A DNA stretch of 64,000 bases from Aricia agestis (GCF_905147365.1 NC_056428.1:19684001-19748000); one strand, 5' to 3'; shown: positions 44,743 to 56,270, counted from the first letter of the stretch. Numbers and translations: made by a program. The notes: generated by a model not told the origin, from the letters alone.

Positions 44743-45760
44743 GTCATAATATGCCTTCACCTGTTGTCTAGTATTATTTTAAGTTTGGTACACTTCTTCT
44801 AACGTCTAGTTCTGAATTTATTCAAAGAATACTGAAGATGGAAGGTCAATCATGTAAAAAACTAACCGGTAAAAGATTTTGATGACGAGCAAACTGCAGG
44901 TGGTAGTAATTCTGTGCCATCAGGAGTGCCTTAACTCTTTTGCACCGTAAAACATTTAAAACTAAAGACGCTTGTATATTTTATTTCGTCGGACATTGTA
45001 AGTCCTAAAGTATTCGTTTTCTCCGGTATTTTTCCCAGTCACTACGTTAAAAGGCGAACGTATTTAAATTCAGTCTTTATTAAAAATGCATTCAATTTTA
45101 CAAGCGAAGCAATATCTGGGAATACTTTCTCATTGAAAGCGATCAAACATTTTAAAGTACTTGTTGACAAATAGAAAAGGTTTCTTGAATTGATTGCGCG
45201 ATGCTTCAAGATATTTTACAAAGTTGCAGGTTTTTCTCCGAATAGTCGTGGGTTTTGGAGATGGAAAGTATAAATTCATTTTTGTCGAGCAGTTTTACTG
45301 TATAACTGAGTCATATTTACTAACTCCTGTATAACGTCACACACACAATACCTAATCCTATATAACGTCACAAACAATACACATTTTGTTGCAATAAGGA
45401 TTTATTATTATTTGTCTAATAATCAGTAGTAGTAGGTAGTATAATATCCCACAATCTGAACATTTTGTGGCACACTTTACGGAAAAACTGTCTCGCCTAT
45501 TTTATATTTTATATGTAGATGTGTATTAGTCAGTCAAGGTGTGACGACGCAAGCCTTCACAAAGCTCGGCTTGAAGCTAGTAACTACGAATAATAATTAA
45601 TAGTTTTTACTATTCGTAGGCTAGTAATATACTTATTATATTATCTCAATTTTTAAGTCGAGTATGCATGATTACAGATTTTTTGTGGCATAAGAATCTT
45701 CCCAATGATGGCCTATTGTAAAACTTTTGACGGAAGCTTATCCTTTCACTAAAATATTAT
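44743..45760. other. Unassigned
   Basis: No feature recognised. A short inverted pair (CTACGAATAATAATTAATAG / CTATTCGTAG region near 45586-45620) is the only structure. Confidence 0.4.
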
Positions 45761-45769
45761 ATGCCTTTG

Positions 45770-45782
45770 ATTGGCTTATAAA
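45770..45782 (+). promoter_or_regulatory. Possible CCAAT/TATA promoter elements
   Basis: ATTGG (inverted CCAAT) at 45770-45774 and TATAAA at 45777-45782 lie 56-68 bases before the ATG at 45838. Such matches are common in AT-rich DNA. Confidence 0.2.
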
Positions 45783-45837
45783 CATCGAAACATTAAACAA
45801 TCAACAGCACTACCTGAAGAGATAAACTTCTGTCAAA

Positions 45838-46014
45838 ATGTTCAAAAACGTTATTCGTCGTTCTAATTGTTATTTAACCCTGCACTGCAAACAAAATCGT
45901 AATCTTGTAAAAAATACATTTCTAACTAAAACTACAGAAAACCCCTTAGAACAAGATCAAAGTGATTCTCAACATAAACGTTTTCTTTGTACAATCAATA
46001 AAAGGTCCGGATGA
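45838..46014 (+). CDS. Small ORF, 58 codons, unrecognised
   Basis: ATG at 45838 with A at -3, stop TGA 46012-46014. The protein starts MFKNVIRRSNCYLTLHCKQN and is rich in Lys/Arg/Asn/Gln with almost no acidic residues in its first 30 positions, like a mitochondrial presequence. It ends FLCTINKRSG. No homologous family was recognised. It could be a first exon (there is a GT shortly after), a small host gene, or chance. No repeat sister copy was seen over it, unlike most of its surroundings. Confidence 0.25.
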   Translation: MFKNVIRRSNCYLTLHCKQNRNLVKNTFLTKTTENPLEQDQSDSQHKRFLCTINKRSG

Positions 46015-46550
46015 TATTGTTTTGTGAAGGTACTAAGTAGGTTAGTAGGGCACCCGGGCCCTTGTCAAATATGAATGCGTTAGAAAATTTAGGGGAGCCG
46101 TAATCCACGATTACGCTCATAGCTACCGTTTTGCCCGGCCAAAATGACAGATGGTTTACTTGAGATTGTCAGTTGGTTTACCTGTCAAAATGACAGTTGG
46201 TTTAAGCATCGAGTTGATAGTCTGTCAAATTAACAGTTTCTTTATCGAATTGTCTGATTTGAAGGTTAGCATTCGTTAATGCTTTTAACCTACAAGGCCT
46301 CAATGGTAGTTTGGCGGGCGATGAGTTTAGCCGCCTTTTGAATTGTCATTCTAAAGACAATAGTTACAAACAAAGTGATACACGTCCCCATAATGATTTC
46401 AAGTTTTTGCGTATCTACCACAGCAATGATTATAATAATAATTATCAGTAGAAAATCCAGCCATCCATCTTTCAATTGCCTTTAAATTTGCTCTTCATCC
46501 TCACTTCGCCCAAACTCCCAAACAATTAAATATTTAGTAAACATCTTCGT

Positions 46551-46846
46551 GACGACCTCTGTGACTCAGTTGGTGGGCTGTTGTTAGCAAAAGCCGGGGG
46601 TCGCGGGCTCGAATCCCGCCGGCGGAACAAAAAGTTTTCAATTTTCCCGGGTCTGGATGTGTATAAATTTGTATCATATAGGTAATAAAAATCTTAAATA
46701 TATGTATAGTATAAGAGTATTAAATATATTTCCGTCGTCTGGTACCCGTAACCAACGATATCAAAATACTAACACACTTCCTTCAGGTACTTAACACGGG
46801 GCCAGACTGACGTGGTGTGAAGTGTCCATAGATATTATCATATTAT
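46551..46846 (+). mobile_element. tRNA-derived SINE, copy 2
   Basis: GACGACCTCTGTGACTCAGT (A box region), GGGCTCGAATCCC (B box with one change), ATCTTAAATATATGTATAGT and GGGGCCAGACTGACGTGGTG as in 16038-16324. The (ATT)n tail is shorter. Confidence 0.85.
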
Positions 46847-46869
46847 CTAAAAAATGTGTTCATGTGAAA

Positions 46870-48230
46870 ACGCTAATTATTAATTAAAAGGGCTACGAAG
46901 CGTGATTCTCTCAAGGACTCTAGGGCCTGACGTTTCGTTGATGAATATTAATTACTGTTGCTCGTGTGTAAACCGGGTATGAGCCCTTGATTATTCTGGC
47001 ATGGGATTATATTATATCGTACATGATTTTATGTTAACAAACATTAATGAGAAAATGAGTTAATGAGGACGAATGAAAAATTAAAGATTAATAAAATGTG
47101 AAACAACTATACCCTAATAATTAAGTAACAATAGATCCTCAAGGGTCGCAGCGCAGAGCTACTTGACCTGCCTTCAGCAAAAAAAAATACCCTAATAATT
47201 TGACATGAGATTAAGTTTTACCAGGTATAGCAGTCAAATTTTGGATATTACATAGATATAGTGCATAACTGCAGACATCATACAAATGTAACAAAAACAG
47301 AAACATTATAAAAAAAAAAATATTATTAATAAAAATATTAGACTTGATAATGTAAGCTTATGTATCTGATTCTCTTACTCATAAACCCAACAAATTAAAG
47401 CTGAAACTACAAAACTAAAAATTACATTAAACATTACAAAGCCTCAGTACAACAATATGATCAAAAGCTTTCAAAGCTAAAAGCTAATGGAGCAATTAAT
47501 ACGTCTTAGTCCTTTAGCTTTTGTCGAATTTAAAGCTCCAAATGGAGCGAGGACTTTAGTCTTTACCACAATTATTTTGCTATTTTAATCTAACGGGAGC
47601 ACAGCTTTGATGTTGTTTCGATATAATCTCGGTATAATAAAAAAACAAAATGGTATTCTCATAAATATCAAACTAACGACAAACGAGTTAAAATTGGTCA
47701 AAACTTAATCGTAATTTGTGGGGTTTGTTCCCGAAATATAACCCATTATTAATAAAGTCCCAGTTCCAGTGCCTATGGCAAAATCGACTCGAATTCGTTT
47801 CCAAATATACGCCAGTGTATAATTAATGTACTATGTTACTTTGTTGGGATATTATTATAACACCTTTCTCACTAGTGGCACATTAGCACATATAATAATA
47901 TGGTGTCGAATATAATACTATGACGTCACAACAGCCAGAATACTGTGCCTTATCTCGGAATTTAGGCAAAAAACTGTTTTTAGTTTGACAAGTACTCGAG
48001 GGGATTGAAGTTGTATTTAAGTTGGATTTATAGCAGAATGGGATTCATTCACACTCCGCTGAACTCGGACACGTCATGTTCCAGTACTAAAAAATGTTCA
48101 ACTCAGCAGTCTGTTATTTACTGAGCAAAGTTTTGCGCAACTTCTAACTGTCTCTTTCATGTGCCGAAATTCTAGTTAAATCCACCGAAAGTAGGCTTGA
48201 ACTGGTACTTATATATTTAATCTCGCAAAA
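46870..48230. other. Unassigned
   Basis: AT-rich; no coding or repeat feature recognised. Confidence 0.4.
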
Positions 48231-48236
48231 GCTTAA

Positions 48237-48460
48237 GGCTTCAGTCTCGAAATCGGCGGGCAGCGGGGCGGGAGCGGCGGCGGTTCGTTTCAATGTACAG
48301 ATTTATATGGATAAACCGTCGAGTAAGCCGCGCGTCGCTCGGTTTTCGAGGCCTGTCCATTGTCCATATGAATTTAAACATTGGAAGTTCCGTGGATCTC
48401 GATTCTCGCCACTGCCGCTCCCGCCATGCTGCCCAGCCCGCTGATTTCGAGACTGAAGCC
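48237..48460. mobile_element. GC-rich MITE with TAA duplication, intact
   Basis: TAA at 48234-48236 and 48461-48463 flank perfect ends GGCTTCAGTCTCGAAATC. Arms contain GCAGCGGGGCGGGAGCGGC and its near inverse. It is one of the most GC-rich stretches of the window. A truncated copy is in Trh intron 6 (10790-10948). Confidence 0.85.
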
Positions 48461-49218
48461 TAAGTACGTTTACCGAAAATGGGAGGGATAATCGGCGTAT
48501 TTTTACAATATACCAATAACATTATCTGCAGCCAATAAAATATAATCATCCGATCACGATCTACTAATAACGTGGGTCTTGTGCTACCAAAAATACTGAA
48601 AAATCGAACTCTGCGCCTTCCTTTTCCACTTTTGCCGAATAATTTTAAAGTTTTGCGCGGCCTGTGTATTTTTATGAAATGATTCTATCATGGACGTCAG
48701 AATGTCGTAATACCTTTTGTTATAATTATTTATGTTGAAGTTGATTTCGTAATCGGTTTTCGACCCTTTTCAAAATAGCCGAAGGGCATTCTTTAGTGAT
48801 TCACTTATTACCCTTGAAAATTATTATAGCTATAATAATTAAAAGTGGTTGGTTTGGGGTTTTGCGAATCCGGTTCAAATTAATTAATTTACATTCCTTA
48901 AACCCCTGTTTTTACAAGACATTATATAATTAAACTTGACGCAAAGGACTTAATAAAATATTTATAGTAGTCTTAAATATTTATAATACTACGAACAATT
49001 AAATTCGTTTTGGTCGATATCAGGCTAACAACAATTATTATTAGTTTTAAAGGTTTAAGCTCCATTCTAGTTATTGGACATAATTCTTAACATTTCCAGT
49101 CCAATCGATAATGACTAATTTAATTTAGTCCAAATTTAGTTTGATCCAATAAGTGTATCGATTCAGAGATAGTTTACAAAGCTAAGTGTTCACACGAAAA
49201 TGCCTCTGACTGTGAGTT

Positions 49219-49496
49219 ATAACTGCCGCACTCAGTTATGAATATTATTAATTAGTTAACTGCATTTAAAGCAGCCTCTACACGTTGGCCGTGTTTGCCG
49301 AACAGAAGAGGACGGCGCTATAGTAAAAAAAGAGATTGAATTATTTGCGTCTTTCTTTCTGGTATAGCGCCGTCCCCTTCTGTTCGGCAAAGACGGCCAA
49401 CGTGTAGAGGCTGCTTAACATAATATGTGTCATACATTATCTGTCGAAATTTTTATTTAATTACAGATAATGTTTGTCTCTGAGTGCGGCAGTATA
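49219..49496. mobile_element. Outer inverted-repeat element, disrupted by a MITE
   Basis: ATAACTGCCGCACTCAG (49219-49235) and its near inverse CTGAGTGCGGCAGTAT (49480-49495) bound the region. The interior includes the MITE at 49270-49415. Confidence 0.65.
49270..49415. mobile_element. MITE with TAA duplication, nested
   Basis: TAA at 49267-49269 and 49416-49418. Ends AGCAGCCTCTACACGTTGGC with arms of about 53 bp that are almost perfect inverses. Confidence 0.9.
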
Positions 49497-49497
49497 A

Positions 49498-50520
49498 ATA
49501 AAGCTAGGTATTCCACAAGGATCTATTTTAGGTCCCTTTCTTTTTCTTATTTACATAAATGACCTACCTTATCTAGTTAAAGATAAGCATGAGATAGTAC
49601 TTTTTGCTGATGATACTTCATTAATTTTTAATGTGAAGCGACAACAATATAATTACGACGAGGTAAATAGTGCTCTCTCAAAAATAGTACAATGGTTTAA
49701 TGCTAATAATTTACTATTAAATTCTAATAAAACGAAATGTTTAAAATTCAGTTTGCCAAATGTTAGGCAAGTACAAACCAATGTACTATTAAATGATGAG
49801 AAAATGAAATTAGTGGACACCACCGTTTTCCTAGGTATAACTTTAGACAATAAATTACAGTGGAGTCCGCATATTGCAAATCTGGCGGATAGGCTCAGTT
49901 CTGCAGCATATGCTGCAGAACTGAGATTGCAAATCTGGCAGAGAAGTAACTGATGTAGAAACAGCGCGACTTGTTTACTTTAGTTACTTCCACAGCATTA
50001 TGTCCTATGGAATCCTTCTATGGGGAAATGCAGCGGACATTAATGCAATATTCGTGCTGCAGAAGCGAGCGATACGTTCTATTTATAAGATGTCATCGTG
50101 TGAAAAGTTTAAGGAAATAAATATTCTGACCGTCGCATCTCAATACGTCTTGGATAATGTATTGTATGTAAGAAAGAACTTATATAATTTCAAAAAGAAT
50201 AGCGACAATCATTGTTTTAACACTAGGAATAAGAACAAATTAGAAATACCAGTAATCAGACTTAGCAAAGTCAGCAAATCTTTTAAAGGCCAATGTATAC
50301 GCCTGTACAATAGAATCCCAGTAAACGTTCAAAATCTCTCTATCAATAAATTTAAAAAAGTTGTAAAAGAACGTTTGTGTACTAAAGCTTATTATAAAAT
50401 CAATGATTTCATCGACGACAACACACCTTGGGAATAGGGTGGTTCTTACAGGCTACTTGAATACTCTTTATAATTCCTGTTGTAAATAGATTTAAGTCAT
50501 AATATTGTTACAGTTCGACA
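49498..50520 (+). pseudogene. 5'-truncated LINE reverse transcriptase, copy 2
   Basis: It is open from 49501 to 49950: [31 protein letters not shown] (RT motif C), then VFLGITLDNKLQWSPHIANL, ADRLSSAAYA. After a local rearrangement at 49912-49942 the frame shifts, and 49943-50437 reads ETARLVYFSYFHSIMSYGIL, LWGNAADINAIFVLQKRAIR and on to KKVVKERLCTKAYYKINDFI, DDNTPWE and stop. It is colinear with copy 1 at 33485-34450 and better preserved. The 5' two thirds of the element are missing. Confidence 0.9.
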
Positions 50521-50636
50521 AGGCTTTAAATGAACGTGGCGAGAGGGGGAACTAGCGCTGTTTTCGTACAAAAACGTCATTTTTGACAGTTCTTCTTTAC
50601 CAGCAGCGCCCATTGACATATTCATTTAAAGCCTTG
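50519..50636. mobile_element. Short inverted-repeat element
   Basis: CAAGGCTTTAAATGAA and TTCATTTAAAGCCTTG are exact inverses 118 bp apart. Confidence 0.75.
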
Positions 50637-50639
50637 GTG

Positions 50640-50875
50640 CACTATATATGTTCAAATTGTAATTTTCCATCTTTTTAGTAAAAGATGGCCCCGTGCGTTT
50701 ATTGAATGCGTCAAGGAACGCAACGCCAATATTGTCATTTTTGAAGTTTTGGATACGGTCAGAGGGCATGCGTCGCGGGCATGCCTTACGTTCGCTGTTG
50801 ACTGCGCTATAACGCATGCCCTTGATGAACATAAAAAGGCACAGTGTGGACAAAGCTAATGTTATGTCAGTAGCC
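50640..50875. other. Unassigned, with minus-strand ORF
   Basis: Less AT-rich than its neighbours. A minus-strand frame of about 90 codons covers 50626-50900 without a recognised domain. It contains the local inverted motif GGCATGCGTCGCGGGCATGCC. Confidence 0.3.
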
Positions 50876-50877
50876 AA

Positions 50878-51030
50878 ATCTATAATATAAAAATGAGTCG
50901 CTGAATGTGTTGCTAAGCGCAAAACTCGAGAACGGCTGAACGGATTGGGCTAATTTTAGTCTTAAAATATTCGTAGAAGTCCAGGGAAGGTTTTTAAGTG
51001 ACACGAAGTTCACCGGGACAGCTAGTTTCT
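50878..51030 (+). repeat. Dispersed repeat family Q
   Basis: AATATAAAAATGAGTCGCTG, AACTCGAGAACGGCTGAACG and AGTCCAGGGAAGGTTTTTAA, ending GTTCACCGGGACAGCTAGTT; reverse copy at 62527-62670. Confidence 0.7.
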
Positions 51031-52460
51031 CAATAAAAACAAGCGTCGTGTGTATGACTTTCCACGATCGCCTGTGATTGTGACATGATCGCACATCACA
51101 TGATACGAGTATAATTAACAATTTTGCAATCATGGTGAGACAATAATGGTTATCCATCTAAGTAATAAGCCCTTAATTTTTTTCGTTATTTGTATTTTAG
51201 GGTGTTTAGTTTGTACTAAAACTTAATATAAGTTCATAAAATAATTATTATGGTTAACGTTAAATCTACGAATAATAAAAACTAATGAAACGTAACTCCC
51301 ATACTATTTCCGTTTTTTTGGTTCCTTTCGAACTGTCATGTAACGTCAGCCTGATTCACTCTCAAGGCCAATTAAATATTGATTTTTGACAACATGATAA
51401 TCATAATTATAAACTAATATAAAATGTAATAAGTTATTTTAATCTGACTCGGAAATTCTAATTCTAAGGATAATTATTAAATAATATTCAAGGTAAAAAG
51501 TTATTTTAGAAACTGTTCTAATACTAATTACGAGTATTATACTCTTCTTCTAATTCTCCATAGCGCGACGTTGTATCATCGGCGAAACTTTAATCCAGAA
51601 CCTAAGCAATTCCTCCGACGCAAGGATAATGAATCGTTACTTAAAATGAATGAAGGCTTTTAATAAATAAAAGAAAATGAGTTCTTTCTCGTTCGAGCAA
51701 TTCCCTAGAGATTTTGCTTGGCTAGATCGTAAAAATGTTAAAGGGGTTTTAAAAATTTTAAGTCAGCCGTCAGAAAAGTTTATCGATAAAATTATGCTGA
51801 TCGACTTTTATAATTAAAAATTAAAATTCTTTGAACTTTCGTTAAAGCATAGCACTTGACTTTACGCATGAAAAATTTAGACATAAGCTAAGGACTTTAT
51901 TGTTTTTAAAAAAATTGTTAAGAATAAGTCGATATGAAAGATCCAATTACAAATTATTTTGTTCAAATCATTTGTTTGTTAACCTTTGCCTACACATAAG
52001 AATCTAAATTTAAATTTGCAATAATAATTTTTTTATTGCTAAATATAGAATTTGAAAGATATCAACACAATCTAATTCTTTACGCGGGCCAGTGATTCTC
52101 TAAATCTGCTGACAGAACTATAGTTCGTTAGATCCCCGTTTCCTTTGAGAAAACTATGTTTGCAAAAGAACTTTTTTATCTCATGGGACTTAGCATCTCT
52201 ATAAATCTTGGGAGAGAAAGTTCGACGACGAAGAAATATTGTTTCTAAGCTGAATCAACTCTCTGAAATCTCATAAATATTTTATGACCAAGATCTTTTG
52301 AATAATGTATGTCTATTTGTCTATATCCCTAGATGTCTAGATGTGTTGAAGTTGACCGGAGGTTTGAGTGGTTTGAAGACCGAAGTATTAGAACTTAGAA
52401 AGTTTTTAAATATTTTATTCAGAGAAAAATCATTAATAAAGTCATAAATAATTTATTAGA
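51031..52460. other. Unassigned
   Basis: Strongly AT-rich; no feature recognised. Confidence 0.4.
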
Positions 52461-52474
52461 GGCCAATTCCATAT

Positions 52475-53646
52475 GTGACTGACTCTACATTTGATACGAC
52501 TTGCGTTTTATATTGTCATATATTATGGTTACTATCATGTTTTTAGTATCAATTTTAAGATGGCTTTGTAGCAGATTAAACAAGTTAACATATGCAGAAA
52601 AAAAGGTGTACACTTGTTTTCAAATAGCATTTATTTAGTCAAACATAAACGTGACCGACACTACATGCAAAAGAAAGTCGTTTCCGAGAGTGTTTGTAAA
52701 CACCAATAATCTTCCTCTCTGTGTGCTAAATCTCTACTTTGTATTTTTATCGAAAGTGCATGAAACAAACTATTATAAAATGGTTACCTATAACCGGTAA
52801 GTTATTTAAAAAAATATTTATTAGCAAAAGAAATTGTGACCGACACTACAGCCCAAAACGTGACCGACACTACACTCACTTTGTGCAGGTAAAACTTGGT
52901 AGTTTTACATGACACCTTAAAATTTATGTGTCGCAGCGCGTACAATATGAACTCTAAAATTATATAAAAGCAAATCAGTAATTAGTTAATTCATTAAAAT
53001 GCTTTTTTTGAACTTATACATCACAAAAACGAAATCACTAAAAATTTGTCAAAAAATAACTCAACACGAAATCTTCTCAAAAACTATTAACATAATAACC
53101 CAAGAGCCAGCGATAGGCAGACTTTCGTCATTTTTTTAAGCTAAAAATTTTCCTTTACATGACCCCTATAGAGGTAAGAACGACCGGACACTATGGGATT
53201 TCGGTCGCTATTACTTTAGAAGGTTTCCAGTTCTGCAGGTCTACCTTACGTTCAATAAAGTTTAAAGATCAATAATTTTATCTTATTTTCTTGCGATATC
53301 TGTAAGAATCTCATATTCTACTGCCAAATTTTTGTGACAATTGCTTCCATTTCCAGACATCGCTAAATTTTGAATTATATTTGACTTTAACTGTTATTTT
53401 CGCCATCTATCACCAAAACTAACAAACAAAACGCTACTTTTGGGCGTGATCAACTCAATAATGTGACTGACACTACAAAAATATTTTTTAGAGTTTAGGT
53501 GTTATAAAAAAAGATGACAAATTTTTAATGCCAGTATCATTTGAGTAACGGCGCCACGTAGGAATGTTTCTAATTTTATTGATGTAAAAGTAATTTTACT
53601 GTAGTTAAAGACAAAAGTAATGTTTTTTTATGTGACCGACACTACA
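52475..53646 (+). repeat. Six dispersed copies of a 15-mer, GTGACCGACACTACA
   Basis: Exact copies at 52651-52665, 52836-52850, 52860-52874 and 53632-53646. One-mismatch copy 53463-53477 (GTGACTGACACTACA) and two-mismatch copy 52475-52489 (GTGACTGACTCTACA). All are on the same strand, with unequal spacing (9 to about 590 bases) and AT-rich sequence between. Confidence 0.9.
53100..53260 (+). repeat. Dispersed repeat shared with 31720-31890
   Basis: CAAGAGCCAGCGATAGGCAG, TTTCGTCATTTTT, ATAGAGGTAAGAACGA. It lies inside the 15-mer region. Confidence 0.5.
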
Positions 53647-53659
53647 ACTCGACACTGTG

Positions 53660-54420
53660 ATCTTACAAGTCTATTATATCTTTTTAAAAATGAATTTTCC
53701 CGAATCTCAAAAGCTATATCAATATTTAATTGTGTGAACAATCAGTGTGTAACAAAATATGACAAGAATTTAAAATAGATAACGTGAAAACTAAGTCAGA
53801 ACTTCATCACACAAAACCACACTCAGCCGAGCTCAAGACATCATCTCATAAATGGCAGCATTGCTAGAAAAGTAATGCTTAGAAATTGTTACTTCTATAA
53901 AATCCTAATAGTACCATAATGTTGTGACTATAATTAAGTATATTTAATACCAAAATCAGGTATTTAGTTTCTTAGTTTATGGTAGACTTTTACATGGAAC
54001 TGCCCAGTACTATACCAAAAACTAATTAAATAATATTTACAATAATTAATTGAATAATTGACCATTGATAGTAATAAAAACGTTGGCAATAAAGTGTTTA
54101 AAACCAATACAATTCCTAAAACCAAAGTGAAATTTAAAAGTATTATGTAAAAATTAAAATACTTCAGAAAAAAATAAAATGTAAAACCACTAAAATAACC
54201 TATAACTCTAGTCATGTCAGTTCATACAAAAAAGCAATCAAAATTGAACTTCTACCTGGTGGCTCTAAGCACACATAAATTTTATTTTCTTTTTTACACT
54301 ATCTCGGACGATAATAATATTATAATATTATAACATCCAAGATAAATCCAAGATACATTATAGACACTGAAAAAGTTTCTTCGCATTTTATATAAAAATT
54401 CAAAAGGTTTTTTATAAAGT
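53660..54420. other. Unassigned
   Basis: AT-rich; the minus-strand ORF at 53964-54215 is low-complexity and hydrophobic with no recognisable domain. Confidence 0.4.
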
Positions 54421-54424
54421 TTAT

Positions 54425-55478
54425 TTACAATAATAATTGACTAATGTATATAGGCCTGCCATTTTGTTCGGTAACTTTTTGCCATCTTGTTGGTAGGGAC
54501 ATGATCCCAATGCTATAAAAAATTTTGGGGCTTCTGGGAAAAAACTGCCAAAAGTGGTTTTGGCACTCCTCTTGTGATGTCAATCTGACACTGCCTAAGG
54601 AATTCTGCAGCGACCAAAACAAGTGGAAATCTGAAAGTGCAAGGTCAGGACTATACGGCGATTGTTAATACAACTCCCAAATAAATAATGCGCTTCCAAT
54701 CCCACCACACACACAGCATCACCTTGTTGCGAGTTAACCCGGGTTTCGCCACAGTCTGTGAAGCCTGACCGGCGTTTGACCACGATCTTTTTCGCACGTT
54801 CTTGTCGTACCTGATCCACTTTTCATCACTAGTTATCAGCTTCTTCAAAAATGGTTCGGTTTCATTACGTCGTAATAAAGAATCACAAATGAATACACGG
54901 TTCATTAAGTTTTTTCAGTGAGCTCATGAGGCACCCAAATATCGAGCTTTTTTGTGTACCCAGCTTTTTTCAAATGCGCCAAAACCGTTTTGTGGTCAAT
55001 ACCCAGTTCTTCAGCTACATCGCAACTAAGTACTAATATGTCGATCTTGCTCTACTTTTTCAAAAATGGCATCAGTTTTGTCCGTAACAGGACGACCGAC
55101 CAGTGGGGCTAAAATGGTCGCTTTGAAGAATCATGATATTATGAATCATAATATGATTCATTTTTCTAAAATCGCAAAATGCAACTCTGCTTGCAATTCA
55201 TTCTTGTATTTTTGTACTGATTTGATATTTGTCAGTTTGACAGTTTTGACAATTCATTTGCCGAATTGATTGAGAGGAATTGCTAAATGTGACCATTTTA
55301 GCCCCGCAGAGCGACGTGCATTTTTGATATCAACATTTCCGGATTGAAAACACTTACACCGCGCTACTCTCACAGATACTGCAAGGTCCATAAACATCAC
55401 AATTTTTTTTCGCGGCTTGTGTTGAATTTTAAAATAAAATTTTAAAATGTATCGAATTTTTTCATTAGAATCACTCAT
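54425..55478 (-). pseudogene. mariner transposase, deleted and interrupted
   Basis: The minus strand starts MSDSNEKIRYILKFYF at 55478 (helix-turn-helix DNA-binding region) and passes RCKCFQSGNVDIKNARRS. It is cut by the MITE at 55104-55306, then resumes RPVTDKTDAIFEKVEQDRHI. Several frame breaks follow. It continues NRVFICDSLLRRNETEPFLK, KLITSDEKWIRYDKNV (first catalytic Asp; family TGDEKW, here TSDEKW) and GLTRNKVMLCVWWDWK. An internal deletion then removes the HQDNARPH catalytic segment and joins to PYSPDLALSDFHLFWSLQNS, ending WQKVTEQNG..LLL and TAA at 54425. It is inactive: one catalytic Asp block is missing and frames are broken. Confidence 0.9.
55104..55306. mobile_element. MITE inside mariner, 203 bp
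   Basis: Ends GGGGCTAAAATGGTC and GACCATTTTAGCCCC. CAG at 55101-55103 and 55307-55309 looks like a 3 bp target duplication in the mariner reading. A truncated sister is at 144-308. Confidence 0.85.
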
Positions 55479-55479
55479 A

Positions 55480-56040
55480 TCACTTTAACAATAAGAAAAA
55501 CAAATGAAAATCTCACATTTACCTAATTTGAATTTGGAATTGTCTGCTGTAAAATTATTATTGGTACCTAGAGATTTTATGACAAGTGCATACATAATTA
55601 CATACAAGAATGCTAAAAGACTTTTTCCCCAACCTATTATTATGTACAGTGTACACTGTACACTGTAGGTACACAGTCTATTCTTGTGTTTTTGTCGTTT
55701 TGCTCTCATAGTCTGCGAGCTAAAGACAAACAAGGAGTATTTTTATGAAAGTCTATTGTGCTTTATACTTGACTTTTATTACAAGGTATCTTTCTTTTTG
55801 CAATCCTCGAGATTCAAGTATCAAAGAACATAATAATATCATGTAGCGGATACTTCTTTTATGGCGTGTACCCTTATTTAATCTTTTATAGTTTAAAAGA
55901 GATAAAAAATGTATCTGTGAAATGTTTTTGGTGTTTTGGGGGAGAAAAACTGTTTAGGTTTTATATTAATTGGGGCCGCACGTTTTTGAGTTTGGGAGAA
56001 GAAAAAATTTTTTTTCATTTAATGTTTGATGGATAAGTTT
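55480..56040. other. Unassigned, with an 18 bp palindrome
   Basis: GTACAGTGTACACTGTAC (55645-55662) is a perfect palindrome followed by a partial repeat. Nothing else was recognised. Confidence 0.5.
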
Positions 56041-56044
56041 TTAA

Positions 56045-56270
56045 TTTTTTTATGAAATGAGGGGGCAAACGAGCAAACGGGTCACCTGAATATGGAAAGC
56101 AACTTTCGTCGCCCATGGACTCTCGCAGCCTCAGAAGAGCTGCAGGTGCGTTGCCAGCCTTTTAAGAGGGAATAGGATAATTGGGAAGGGTAGAGATGGG
56201 AAGGTAGGGGATTGGGCCTCCGGTAAACTCACTCACTCAGCGAAACACAGCGCAAGCGCTGTTTCACGAC
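56045..56270 (+). repeat. Family C copy
   Basis: AACGAGCAAACGGGTCACCT to GGCCTCCGGTAAACTCACTC. The G-rich tract is short here (56166-56214). It ends with the hairpin CAGCGCAAGCGCTG. Confidence 0.8.

Noticed and set aside
46290..46475. Minus-strand 61-residue membrane ORF
   Set aside because: It has no ATG at its start (the first codon is TTG), a low-complexity Ile run from TAATAATTATT, and no family similarity.
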